Source of the DNA: Legionella quateirensis
Lineage (GTDB): Bacteria > Pseudomonadota > Gammaproteobacteria > Legionellales > Legionellaceae
DNA length: 64,000 nt
NCBI RefSeq assembly: GCF_001467955.1
Contig: NZ_LNYR01000034.1
Location: forward strand, 129,548-193,547
Direction: 5' to 3'
Shown: positions 53,962 through 63,809 of the stretch, in pieces
Layout of the letters: every line of letters starts with the position of its first letter
Numbering within the stretch: position 1 is the first letter of the stretch
Program-made: the position numbers and the translations under genes
The notes under the pieces: generated by a model
Told to the model about the DNA's origin: nothing
Databases searched by the model: none
Seen by the model: the letters and a program-made list of their open reading frames with translations, nothing else

Positions 53962-54141
53962 ATGCAACAAAAAGAATATCATCGAATTGAACGAGTTGGC
54001 TGGTTACGTGCTGCGGTATTGGTTGCAAATGACGGTATTATCTCAGCTGCGAGCTTATTAATTGGGATTGCTGCAGCTCATACACTCTATACTGGAATAT
54101 GTGTAGCAGGTATCTACGCTTGCTCACTAGAGTTCGGATAG
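53962..54141 (+). pseudogene. Truncated VIT1/CCC1-type iron-manganese transporter
   Basis: A 59-residue frame starting MQQKEYHRIERVGWLRAAVL, then ANDGIISAASLLIGIAAA. This matches the first helix segment of VIT1/CCC1 membrane transporters (ERxGWLRAAVLGANDGIVS.AS), which are normally about 230 residues. After about 48 residues the frame turns into unrelated codons and stops. The rest of the gene is missing. It was not long enough to be listed by an ORF search. Confidence 0.75.
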
Positions 54142-54337
54142 CATACTCTTGCCTGAAGTTTGCCTCATAATTGCTAGGCGATTTAACTTAAAAAAAGTAG
54201 CATGACGGGTATGCGTGTAGCCCACCCCAAAGAAATCATCTTTCGTATACCCTATACGTAAATGCAATACATGATTAATTTTCTAATAAGATGTTCTTGG
54301 TATCTTAATAGTTTTACTAAACAGGATGGCTCTTATT

Positions 54338-56092
54338 ATGACTACCCCTTTATTTCCCCCAAATGATGGCCCTATTACGATACACCAAGGCAGAGGCGGA
54401 GATTGTTATCTTCTAGCAGCTGTCGACTGTTTATTAAGTACGGGTCCAGAAGGCTATGCCGCGCTAAAATCATTATTTGTTGAACGAGTAGGTGGTGTTG
54501 AAGTACGAATCAAACGTACAGACCAAAGTGCATTATTACAGTTGGATAAGATACCCGGTAAATTCATCTATTATTATGATCCAAAGACAAATCAAGATGT
54601 GTTTTTTCTTGATTATAATAGGCTCAATCAAATTGACCTGACTCCTGAGGGGGTAAAAAGTAATTCACTTGCCATAAAAATTTTGGAACGACTCAGCTCT
54701 TATTATTATTTAAATCCCGGTTGGAATCCCCATGATCCGGCAGCGAGTATTATGGCCCATAATATGCCTTACAGACACGTAGGTTGTGAAACGGCATTTG
54801 TTGCAAAGTTACTCGGTATTCATTCTCAAGATTATTCAAATATCTATGACATTGTTAAACTAAAAGCGATTAGACCTAATGAACCGGTTTATGTTGTTCT
54901 GGATTGGGGGGATGTTGATGTTTATGGACAAAGACATGGATCTCATGCACTACGAATCGATAAAATTATTCCTAATGCGATGAGCCCAGGCGGATATGAT
55001 GTAGTTTTGGTGAATCCATGGAACAACGAGAAGCTAGAATATTGTTCACTTCTTGATCTCATACAAAGAAGAAGTCGTTTTGCCACGTTTAGTTCTAATC
55101 CGTATCATCTTGATATTACACGTACTCTATTAGGCCTTCACGAAAATATTGGAAAAACAATTTATACTCATCCTCATCTGCTTCATATGCTATTTAAGAT
55201 AAGAGAAGGTAATGGTTCATTGCCCCCGAATGTCATTGTAAACTGTGTTAACTTATATGAGCAGATGCCTCATTTCCCGGTTGTGTTCAATTCATTATCT
55301 ATTGAAAAACAAGGGAGAGTGTTTTCATGCATTCTTGATTATAATGGCAATAAACAAGCATTTCTTAATTCATTGCGCTTAGCTGATCCAAGTTTGGATA
55401 GCCATATATTTGAATTGAAATACGGCCAGGTTGATCATGACCAAGGGATAGTTTCAAAAATGAGTGTTGATGAGGCGCAAAGAGCCATTATTGAATGCGC
55501 TAAAGAAATCGCTGCTTTTCCAGTATCATTTAAGGACGATATTTTTCACGAAAATGTAGAGTCTCATTTGCAAAAAATGAATAAGGATCTTTTAGAATTC
55601 GTCAGTCACTCTAAAAAATTAGATCAAGCAAAGCAAGTTCTCGGTTTTCCAGTAGGACAGGATCCACAAGTTATTTTAGAAGCCATAAATAAGAAAAAGC
55701 AAACAATTAAAGAATCTGCCCAATCACGATTAGATGAACTTCAGAAAGAAGAAGTTGAATCACGAATTCAAGAAATTAATGATATAAAAGTATCATTTGG
55801 GGCTCATCTGAAAGATCCAGTTGATGTTCAGATACATCGGCTTGAGCTCGAATTAAAATTAATGACACTGAGGCATCGGCGGAGTTGGTTTAATATTCGG
55901 CCTTTAATTCAAGAAGTTTGTGATAACTGCCAGATGCGAATTGATTTGGAGGCAGAGAGGGCGCTTCGTGGAATGGAAAGGAACTCCTCCGCATTGGCCC
56001 GGTTTGGTACTTTTCCAGCAGCAAAAACTGATGCTGATGTAAGCACACAAGATGAGTTAGATATAAGTGAAATGTGGCGCTACCCCAAATAA
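54338..56092 (+). CDS. Calpain-like cysteine protease, candidate effector
   Basis: 584 residues from ATG 54338 (an AGGA sequence lies about 11 bases before; the earlier ATG at 54326 overlaps it). IHQGRGGDCYLLAAVDCLL matches the calpain active-site motif QGxxGDCWLLAA with Cys23. GSHALRIDKI supplies His203 and VLVNPWNNEKLEY supplies Asn226 (calpain NPWG). The three fall in calpain order. Residues about 380-530 form coiled coil. There is no signal peptide and it ends with acidic residues (DELDISEMWRYPK). Calpain-like proteases are unusual in bacteria, so a translocated effector is likely. It stands alone. Confidence 0.75.
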   Translation: MTTPLFPPNDGPITIHQGRGGDCYLLAAVDCLLSTGPEGYAALKSLFVERVGGVEVRIKRTDQSALLQLDKIPGKFIYYYDPKTNQDVFFLDYNRLNQIDLTPEGVKSNSLAIKILERLSSYYYLNPGWNPHDPAASIMAHNMPYRHVGCETAFVAKLLGIHSQDYSNIYDIVKLKAIRPNEPVYVVLDWGDVDVYGQRHGSHALRIDKIIPNAMSPGGYDVVLVNPWNNEKLEYCSLLDLIQRRSRFATFSSNPYHLDITRTLLGLHENIGKTIYTHPHLLHMLFKIREGNGSLPPNVIVNCVNLYEQMPHFPVVFNSLSIEKQGRVFSCILDYNGNKQAFLNSLRLADPSLDSHIFELKYGQVDHDQGIVSKMSVDEAQRAIIECAKEIAAFPVSFKDDIFHENVESHLQKMNKDLLEFVSHSKKLDQAKQVLGFPVGQDPQVILEAINKKKQTIKESAQSRLDELQKEEVESRIQEINDIKVSFGAHLKDPVDVQIHRLELELKLMTLRHRRSWFNIRPLIQEVCDNCQMRIDLEAERALRGMERNSSALARFGTFPAAKTDADVSTQDELDISEMWRYPK

Positions 56093-56187
56093 AGGGGTAG
56101 TTTAATCAAGTTAGTTTAGATTAACTCCTTGATTTATCAGTCAAAAGGAAGATTAAAATGCTCAAGACAGATAAAAAGTAAGCGTAG

Positions 56188-56395
56188 CCTGTATTAGACG
56201 AAGTCGTAATACAGGTGGTCAGATTGCCTGTCTATTCAAGTTAATTTGAAAAAATAGGTGGTACCGGGTGAATAATCTCTAAGATATCGCACCATGTAAA
56301 AGTCTTCCTAAGTTGTAGGATGATGTGTATATCAAATTAAAGGGGAGATTATATGATTGGGATAGACCCTGTATTACGACTTCGTCTAATACAGG
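56188..56395. repeat. Inverted pair of 28-bp palindromes
   Basis: At 56188-56215 the arms CCTGTATTA and TAATACAGG enclose GACGAAGTCG. At 56368-56395 the same 28 bp occurs as its exact reverse complement. About 150 bp of non-coding DNA lies between. This is the form of a MITE or a terminal-inverted-repeat element. A partial copy is at about 50062. Confidence 0.7.
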
Positions 56396-56461
56396 CTTGC
56401 TGTTCGCATTAGAAGTTCATGAACTCGAAAGGAGTAACATTTAAGATTTTTATCCTATAAC

Positions 56462-57787
56462 CTAAAAAATAAATACAGAGTTCAATCGTAACTTGGTATG
56501 AACAATCCAAATGGATACAACAGGGGCAACGCACATCACAATAGCTGTTGCTGTGGCCGTTCCAGTAATATTATAAAAATAGGTGGCTGGAATGACTAAT
56601 ACAAACATCAATACCAATTGAGTCCCTCTTATTTTCACTACAGTGGACTCGAAGTCGGCATAAATTAACAGCAGTGTAGCAATTTTTGTACACGCCCCTA
56701 AACAAGCACCAAAAGTCAGGATTATCAGTGCCGATTTAGCCGCAACGTAGGTTGGACCAAAAAAGGAAAGCAGATTTGTTGAAAAGTAGATAATTAAACC
56801 GCTTAATACCAGGAGAATAAAAATAACAACAGCATTGGTTTTATTCAGCAGGGATTGTAACTCCAGTCGTCCGGATTCACTACTTAATAAATTGGAAATT
56901 TTCGGTTTTATTCCTTGGTAAAGTGTTGCTGGCAATAGCCAAATTAAATAAATAATGGTTAAGACCGCGGCATAATAACCGACATACAACTTATTTTTTC
57001 CAACAACATAAACAATGATTAAATCCAAGATAGAAATTAATTGAAAAATAAGTGTATTAATAATCCAGCGTGAAGAGGCTTTAATCCAGGCTGGATTAAG
57101 TATTTCGGTATGGTTTATTTTCTTTATCCCCAAAATAACGATGGACCACAATTCGGTGTTCATGGTTAGAACAGTAATGAATGTAACCAGCAAAAAAGAG
57201 ATAAGGATTACTGTGGCTATCGTGATGCTATCGAGGGGATGAATCACAAAGAATGAAATAATCCCAAAGATTAACAGTTGCAGTGCATAAAGAACTATTT
57301 GAGAAAGAATGGTTGGGGAATAGATGTGTTGACTACAGAGTAAGAAACTTTGCAGTAATGCCGGAATTGCTGCAATCGGTACAACGCATAATATATACAC
57401 AAATAAATGATAGCGGCTTATGTCGTGGATACCTAAATAATGGAGGGAGCTCATCAATATTAATGCAATAATGGAGATAAACAGCATGATTGAGAATGTT
57501 ACGCTGATTAATTTTATATTCCAGGCGATATAATCGACAGCTGATCTTAAACTATTTAATTCTAAATATTCGGCTAAGAATCGACTAGCACCCACATTGG
57601 TGCCAAACAAGGTTATCAGTACTAAAATATCCAGTAATTTAATAGCAACACTGTACTCTCCGTAGCGAATTGGGGTGAGATGATGGGCTAAAAAGAGATT
57701 TAATGCATATTTGGTCAAATAGCCAAGAACAGCTAAGATGAATAAAAAATACACATCCCTGGCTACCTGGCGAAGAGTTAATTCCAT
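56462..57787 (-). CDS. Polysaccharide/oligosaccharide flippase-like membrane protein
   Basis: 441 residues from ATG 57787, with AAGGGG upstream; a TTG at 57811 that overlaps the NRPS stop codon would add eight residues. It has 12-14 hydrophobic helices in the Wzx/MATE-like (MVF) pattern, with a start DVYFLFILAVLGYLTKYALN, LAHHLTPIRYGEYSVAIK, then NVGASRFLAEYLEL, as in O-antigen flippases. It lies 20 bp after the NRPS on the same strand. I infer that it exports the peptide or a lipid-linked product. A role in a surface polymer remains possible. Confidence 0.7.
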   Translation of the reverse strand: MELTLRQVARDVYFLFILAVLGYLTKYALNLFLAHHLTPIRYGEYSVAIKLLDILVLITLFGTNVGASRFLAEYLELNSLRSAVDYIAWNIKLISVTFSIMLFISIIALILMSSLHYLGIHDISRYHLFVYILCVVPIAAIPALLQSFLLCSQHIYSPTILSQIVLYALQLLIFGIISFFVIHPLDSITIATVILISFLLVTFITVLTMNTELWSIVILGIKKINHTEILNPAWIKASSRWIINTLIFQLISILDLIIVYVVGKNKLYVGYYAAVLTIIYLIWLLPATLYQGIKPKISNLLSSESGRLELQSLLNKTNAVVIFILLVLSGLIIYFSTNLLSFFGPTYVAAKSALIILTFGACLGACTKIATLLLIYADFESTVVKIRGTQLVLMFVLVIPATYFYNITGTATATAIVMCVAPVVSIWIVHTKLRLNSVFIF

Positions 57788-57807
57788 ATGTACCCCTTTT
57801 TGCAACG

Positions 57808-60800
57808 TCAAAACTCATGAGTGTCAAACTGATCATTATTTTTTATATTGAATTCATTTTTATAGCGGACGTTTTTTGTATTTAAATAGTTGATCAATGA
57901 ATGAATGCCTTGCTGAAAAATACTCATTAACAGGTGCATCTCTTCCGGTTTAAAAGCAGTTGAATTATAACGAAACTCTGCATGCAATTGTCCATTATGG
58001 ATGAGTGCCTGTAAAAAAAGTAAATAATCAGGTTGATTTTCAGGAGCTATGGTAGCTTCACTCCATTTAATCGTTGTTTTTATTGTTTGCGATTTTTGAG
58101 TTTCTTGAAATTGGCCAAGATAATTAAACTTCAATTTCGTATCACCAAGCAACTTCACCCATTTGGGTAGGATACCTTGTCTTAAAGTGCGTAGTAATCC
58201 AAAACCAATACCGTTGTTGGGCAGCTCTCGGAGTTGTTGGACTATCACTTGATAAATTGCCAGCGGGTCAGCACTTTTTTCTTCGGCAACACTTAGATCA
58301 ATTAAAACGGGGAAAATAGAAGTAAACCATCCAACAGTGCGGGATACATCCAACCCTTCAATACAAACCTCTCTTCCATGCCCTTCCATGTGAAGTAAAA
58401 TAGCTTCACCATCTCGCCATTCTTTTAAAGAAAGCACATATACTGCGAATAAAATTTCATGAATGCGTAAACCACTTTCCTCTGGTAAGATCTTTGTAAG
58501 CGTGAGGGTGTCTTCTGGTGATAACTTAAACACTAATTGGGCGATATCGGTGTAGGTCGTTGCTTGAGCAGTAAAACAAATTAATTGTTTCTCCCGGCAC
58601 CTGTCGGCAAGACTTTTCCAATAAGTGTATTCATTGGTAAACCATGCGCTTTGTGTTGATTTTTCTAAAACCTGAGCCCACATCTGATAACTATCAGTTT
58701 TGTCACCGAACTTAGGGGCTCTACCTTGCTTGTAAGCATTAATTCCAGTTTCCAGATCCTCTAATAAAATTCGCCATGAAACACCATCAACCACTAAATG
58801 GTGTAGTGCGATAAGAATATCGGTCTGTTCATTATGACAACGAAATGCAACCGCAAGCAACGGTCCCTTTTCCAGATTAAATTGCCTTTGGCACTTTCCA
58901 AATGCTTCACGGAATTCCTTGTCATCAAGATGAGAACAATTCTCCAACTGGAGTAGTTGTGCCAAATCCGAGAAATCATAATGCTGCAACCAAGTTCCAG
59001 TTGTATTCTGTTTATAGCGTAATCTTAAACTATCATGCTGATCTACCAGCGTTTTGAAAATGTGTTCTAAGGCGAGCTGCTCAAAAACACCATTTACTGA
59101 TACGAAAAAAGCCTGATTATAATATTGCGGATGGATTAAGTTTCTTGTAAAAAACCAATGTTGGATCGGTGTAAGGGGAACCTCACCCTCAGGACGAATT
59201 TCTTTTCGCTTCACAAGAGGTGACGATTTAATTTGAGAGGCAATTGCAGCAATGGTGGGTTGCTCAATAAAATCGATGAGCTGAATAAGCAGTCCAACTG
59301 AGCGGCATTTTGAGATGAATTGAATGCACAGAATGGAGTCACCACCCAAAGAAAAAAAGTTATCTAATACACCTATTTTTTCAACTCGAAGAACTTCCTG
59401 CCAAATCTGAACCAGTTGTTGTTCAATCTCATTGCGTGGCGGTACATGGTCTACATCTCTGGCGTGCTCTGTTGTTACTCCCAGGTTTATAAGCCTTGCT
59501 TTATCTACCTTCCCGTTACGGGTAATCGGTATTTCAGGAACAAATATAAATTGCTGCGGAATCATATAGTCGGGTAATTTTTCGGCAAGAGCTGTTTTGA
59601 GTGCATGAATGTCCTGGTGCTGGTACTGATAAGCAAACATGGGACGGGTGCTCAATTTAGTTGCTACAGGATTCTTTGCTTCATGGTAACCTGATAAAGA
59701 ACTAAACCGGGTTGTGCAGCCTTTTTTTACGAATAACAGATCTAAATAGGTTTCTGCATCTTTAAAGCCCATAGCCATATAAGGGATTAAAATATACCCT
59801 CTTTGCTGGGCTAATTCGTAGAGAGTGTCGAGGGCAATGGGAACATGCTGATTATGATTTTCTTCAACGCGTCCTTCAAGGTAGGCTGTTGTCCAATAAC
59901 TTGACCAAAGGCGCGAATTTGGAACGCCTCGAATACAGAATGACTCGTCTTTTACATCAAAGTAAATGGCCATATCGGTATTGGGTTCATAATGGTAGAA
60001 TTTTATCGGTTCCTTTTCCTGGTCTGCCTGTTGTAGTAAAGCAACTGTCATTACAACATCATATCGCCAGGTATTCAGTTCATTGGAGGTATGTCCTTGT
60101 TTCGCTAGAACATCGACGCGAATACATTGGTTAATCCTTGTGCCTAAATCAACAAAATATTCTGGGTCTATCAGTAATTCTTTTTCCTGGACTTGTCTGG
60201 CATATTGATAATTACGTCGTGCTTCAAAATGGTGTAGTGCATTGATGTTATTGGCTAAAAATATGCTGTCGTAATAAGTCGGTGCTAATCGATAGTCACG
60301 AACGTCGCCAATAATTATCACACCAGAATCAGTCAGTTTACTGATACACCAGGTTAACACATCTTCCAAATACTCCAGACAGGGAAAATACTGCACTACA
60401 GAATTAAGGATAATAGTGTCGAACGTTGCATCTTGTAACTCAGCAAGAGTTCCTAACTTATGGGCTGGGGCACAAGCAAGGGTTGCATGGCGAACATCAA
60501 ATTTCGCAATTTTTTTACTTAAAATATCTATAGCCGTACTTGAAATATCAACACCAAAATAGCTCGTATATTTATTTTTCAGACCAAATAATATTAAACC
60601 GGTACCACAACCAACTTCCAATACTCTGCCGGGTTTTTGCTGATAAATACGCTCGATAATGGCCTGTTGCCATTCTTTCATTTGGGCTTCAGGAATTTTT
60701 TCATGATCATAAGCACTTACCCAGGTACTCGTTGCAAATGAAGCCAATTCATTCTGGTTTTCTCGACTGTATAATTGATCATACATTTCAGTCCATGACG

Positions 60801-63636
60801 ATAATGCTACTCCATCTCGTGCAGCACCAGGATCGGTTTCGGATGGTTTAATATAAGCAATTAAGCGATCGCTACCGATTGATGATCTGATTTTACAGAG
60901 TTCAACACTAGTTGCTATGCCTGTTTCAAGAATGGCATGCTCAATTTCCTTGCTTTCAATCCGATGGCCACGAATTTTGATTTGTGCATCTTTCCGTGAG
61001 CATATTTTTAAATTCCCATCTTCAAGCCAATAAGCCAAGTCTCCGGTTTTATAAAGCACCTCACCCGGAAATGCAGGGTGGTGCACAAATTGTTCAGCAG
61101 AAAGCTCAGGATTAGCCAGATACCCTCTGGAAATACCCTGACCACCAATCAGCAGTTCACCAATCACCTCTATGGGTTGCAAATGCATTTGGGGGTCAAC
61201 TACAGCCGCAAAAGCTCCGGTAATGGGTTTTCCAACCACCGGTACCGATTTAAAATAAGAGTATTGATCGAAATTAATAAGGGTTGCACAACATCCAACA
61301 GTTGCTTCAGTTGGTCCATAATGATTCATAAATTCTATAAAAGGGTAGTGACTGCGAAATTGCGCTACATCTTCAACATCGATGGGTTCACCACCCAAAA
61401 TAATGAGGCGTAAATGAGTTAAGGAAAATTGATGCGCGTCGCAAAAGCTGGAGCGCACAATAACACGGAAAAAAGAAGGAGTAATTTTAATATAAGTAAT
61501 CTTGTTTTTTTCGATTAAACTTAGGGTGGAACATACATCCTGCAATGTGTTTTGCGATGGAATATAAAGTTGATTTCCAAGTGAAAGGGCAGGAAAAAGA
61601 TTGGTATAAGAGGCATCAAAAAAATAAGGCAACATTAAAAAGGAGACATCTGCGTCGGTCAGCTTGGCCGCAGTTGAAAACCATTGTACGTAATTTGCTA
61701 AATTTTTATGTTCAACCATCACTCCTTTTGGATTACCTGTAGTGCCTGAGGTATAGATTACATAAGCCAAGTCATTCAATTGTGCTCGCACAGGCTGGTT
61801 AGCAATAATGAGGTTATGATTCCCTGAAAATACCTCATCAACATTAACAATGGTGAAATCCAGCTCACGCAGATAAGGATGCTGTTTTAATGTAAGGGTA
61901 TTTGTTACTATAATTTTTATACCGGCGTGATTTAGCATGTACTCAATTCGACTTTTCGGGCAAGCAATGTCTAAGGGAAGAAATGCGCCACCACTACGCC
62001 AAATTGCCAGTATGCTAACCACTATTTCAGCACAACGCTCCATAAATATAGCCACAACGGGCTGTTGGGTATATTGTTGATTATTTTTCTGATGAAGGAC
62101 ATGGGCCAACATCACACTTTGTTGATAAGCAGCTCTGGCGGTTAATTCCGTGTGTTCATCCAGGAGAATTTTCTTTTCTGGATTAGCTTGTGTTGTTTGA
62201 TCAAAGTCATCCAATATGGTTTGTAATGCATTTTTTACAGGGTTTTTATGACCAGACATTCGATACAGTTCTTGTAACTCTTCACTGTCAACGAGAGCTA
62301 ACTGCTCAAGACGAGCCAATGGTTCGTCCAATAAAAACAATAAGGTTCGCAGATAATGATTTGCATAACGTTGAATCATCGCTGATGAAAAGAGAGTACT
62401 TTCGTAATTAATATCAAAAATCAAACAATCGTCTTCTTCCTGAGCTTCTAATGAAAACGCATAGTTTATATCGAAATGCTGATAAGCATATTTATTAAGC
62501 CAATGATGTTCCAAACGGGCTTTTAACGTATCGTTTAAAGAGTGTTTTTTAAAGTCAACAAAAGTTTCAAATAGGGTCTCGCTTTGATGTGTGCCAACCC
62601 AGCGTTGTAATTTACTGAGTGGTATCGTAATAAATTGCTCTAAATTTTGATATTGCTGACGAATCTCGCGTAAAAAGGACTGAACAGTCTGATGTTCAGT
62701 TGTCACCTTAATGGGCAGTGTATTGATGTATAAACCAACATGATTTTTCACAAGGCTTTGGGGATAAGCGCGAACAGTACCAAACACTACTTCGGGATTA
62801 TTTAAGTAACGAGAAAGAAGCAGACCCCATGCGCCAAAAATAAACGTACTGGGAGTGAGGTTCCATTGGGTGGCTATCTCGCGTAGCCGAGTTGTTGCAT
62901 TTGTCTCCAGTTTAAAACGATAAACAGATTGCCTGGCTGTAAGGATTTGATGTTCTGATGTTCTTTTTTCATGAATTCCGGGCAAATGACCACTTGCTTG
63001 TGAACCGGCAAAAATGGATTGCCAATACTGTCGTCCCAAGTCTTCATTAACCAGACTCGAATTTTCCCCGGTTCCGGGGATATAAAAACCACCTGGAGTT
63101 TCTTTAAAGTTCGGAGTGTTGCCTGATTTAAACGCTTCATAGGCCAATATCACGTCGACAAGTACCTGGACTGTAGAAGGGCCACCCATAAGTGCGTGAT
63201 GATAACTCCAAATAAAATACGTCAATGATTCGTTATAGATGAGGCAGGTGAGTCTCATTAATGGCGGTTTTGATAGCAGAATGCCTTTGTCTGCGTCCTC
63301 TAACAAAAATTCATTCAAGGAATGTTCAATCTGATTGGCATTATAGGTTTTAGAGCTATAGTCTAAACAGGTCAAATGCACTGTGCACTCATCTTCAACG
63401 CATTGATGAGTATAATAGCTCTCTTGACTATCAAAATAAGATCGTAGAACAGGATATCTCGCTAATGCACTATTCCACGCTTTTTCAAGGGCTGTCAGGT
63501 TTACAGGCTCTGAAAACCTGATTATTTTCTGGACTAAATAAGTACTTTTTCGAGGACTTGATAAGGTATGGTATAACATTCCCTGCTGCAGATCGCTAAG
63601 AGGAAATCTTGACGTATTTTGACGAGATAATGTCAT
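57808..63636 (-). CDS. Non-ribosomal peptide synthetase, C-A-MT-T-E
   Basis: 1942 residues. The order is: condensation domain about 10-440 (HHALMGG at about 149, where the usual HHxxxDG has lost its Asp); adenylation domain from about 480 (VIYTSGTTGNPKGVMVEH at about 630, NHYGPTEATVGC, YKTGDLAYW, GHRIESKEIEH at about 895); S-adenosylmethionine methyltransferase inserted at about 930-1330 (VLEVGCGTGLILFGL at about 1005); the A10 motif NGKVDKARL at about 1375; carrier domain with LGGDSI at about 1432; and an epimerization domain about 1470-1900 (HHLVVDGVSWRILLEDLE, MEGHGRE). No thioesterase. By eye the specificity code is D-A-T-K-I-G-H-V-G-K, near those for Asp/Asn. It should add an N-methyl, D-configured residue to a chain made elsewhere. 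Confidence 0.9.
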   Translation of the reverse strand: MTLSRQNTSRFPLSDLQQGMLYHTLSSPRKSTYLVQKIIRFSEPVNLTALEKAWNSALARYPVLRSYFDSQESYYTHQCVEDECTVHLTCLDYSSKTYNANQIEHSLNEFLLEDADKGILLSKPPLMRLTCLIYNESLTYFIWSYHHALMGGPSTVQVLVDVILAYEAFKSGNTPNFKETPGGFYIPGTGENSSLVNEDLGRQYWQSIFAGSQASGHLPGIHEKRTSEHQILTARQSVYRFKLETNATTRLREIATQWNLTPSTFIFGAWGLLLSRYLNNPEVVFGTVRAYPQSLVKNHVGLYINTLPIKVTTEHQTVQSFLREIRQQYQNLEQFITIPLSKLQRWVGTHQSETLFETFVDFKKHSLNDTLKARLEHHWLNKYAYQHFDINYAFSLEAQEEDDCLIFDINYESTLFSSAMIQRYANHYLRTLLFLLDEPLARLEQLALVDSEELQELYRMSGHKNPVKNALQTILDDFDQTTQANPEKKILLDEHTELTARAAYQQSVMLAHVLHQKNNQQYTQQPVVAIFMERCAEIVVSILAIWRSGGAFLPLDIACPKSRIEYMLNHAGIKIIVTNTLTLKQHPYLRELDFTIVNVDEVFSGNHNLIIANQPVRAQLNDLAYVIYTSGTTGNPKGVMVEHKNLANYVQWFSTAAKLTDADVSFLMLPYFFDASYTNLFPALSLGNQLYIPSQNTLQDVCSTLSLIEKNKITYIKITPSFFRVIVRSSFCDAHQFSLTHLRLIILGGEPIDVEDVAQFRSHYPFIEFMNHYGPTEATVGCCATLINFDQYSYFKSVPVVGKPITGAFAAVVDPQMHLQPIEVIGELLIGGQGISRGYLANPELSAEQFVHHPAFPGEVLYKTGDLAYWLEDGNLKICSRKDAQIKIRGHRIESKEIEHAILETGIATSVELCKIRSSIGSDRLIAYIKPSETDPGAARDGVALSSWTEMYDQLYSRENQNELASFATSTWVSAYDHEKIPEAQMKEWQQAIIERIYQQKPGRVLEVGCGTGLILFGLKNKYTSYFGVDISSTAIDILSKKIAKFDVRHATLACAPAHKLGTLAELQDATFDTIILNSVVQYFPCLEYLEDVLTWCISKLTDSGVIIIGDVRDYRLAPTYYDSIFLANNINALHHFEARRNYQYARQVQEKELLIDPEYFVDLGTRINQCIRVDVLAKQGHTSNELNTWRYDVVMTVALLQQADQEKEPIKFYHYEPNTDMAIYFDVKDESFCIRGVPNSRLWSSYWTTAYLEGRVEENHNQHVPIALDTLYELAQQRGYILIPYMAMGFKDAETYLDLLFVKKGCTTRFSSLSGYHEAKNPVATKLSTRPMFAYQYQHQDIHALKTALAEKLPDYMIPQQFIFVPEIPITRNGKVDKARLINLGVTTEHARDVDHVPPRNEIEQQLVQIWQEVLRVEKIGVLDNFFSLGGDSILCIQFISKCRSVGLLIQLIDFIEQPTIAAIASQIKSSPLVKRKEIRPEGEVPLTPIQHWFFTRNLIHPQYYNQAFFVSVNGVFEQLALEHIFKTLVDQHDSLRLRYKQNTTGTWLQHYDFSDLAQLLQLENCSHLDDKEFREAFGKCQRQFNLEKGPLLAVAFRCHNEQTDILIALHHLVVDGVSWRILLEDLETGINAYKQGRAPKFGDKTDSYQMWAQVLEKSTQSAWFTNEYTYWKSLADRCREKQLICFTAQATTYTDIAQLVFKLSPEDTLTLTKILPEESGLRIHEILFAVYVLSLKEWRDGEAILLHMEGHGREVCIEGLDVSRTVGWFTSIFPVLIDLSVAEEKSADPLAIYQVIVQQLRELPNNGIGFGLLRTLRQGILPKWVKLLGDTKLKFNYLGQFQETQKSQTIKTTIKWSEATIAPENQPDYLLFLQALIHNGQLHAEFRYNSTAFKPEEMHLLMSIFQQGIHSLINYLNTKNVRYKNEFNIKNNDQFDTHEF

Positions 63637-63809
63637 GGCATCAGATCAGAAAAAGTAGTTATCTCAAGATGTTATAATCAAATACCAGGTCTTAGCAATT
63701 ATTTAACTTAGTAATTACTTAACTTAAAATAGAGTTAATAATCTAATCTATACTTTATTTTAAAACCGGATGCGTCAGCACAAAATATAAAAACTAAGGC
63801 TATTGAACC
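63637..63809. promoter_or_regulatory. Divergent NRPS promoter region with a direct repeat
   Basis: 173 bp of AT-rich DNA between two divergent NRPS genes. ATTATTTAACTTA (63698-63710) and ATTACTTAACTTA (63714-63726) form a direct repeat with one mismatch and a period of 16 bp, which may be a regulator site. TATAAT at 63673-63678 could be a -10 element. Confidence 0.4.
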
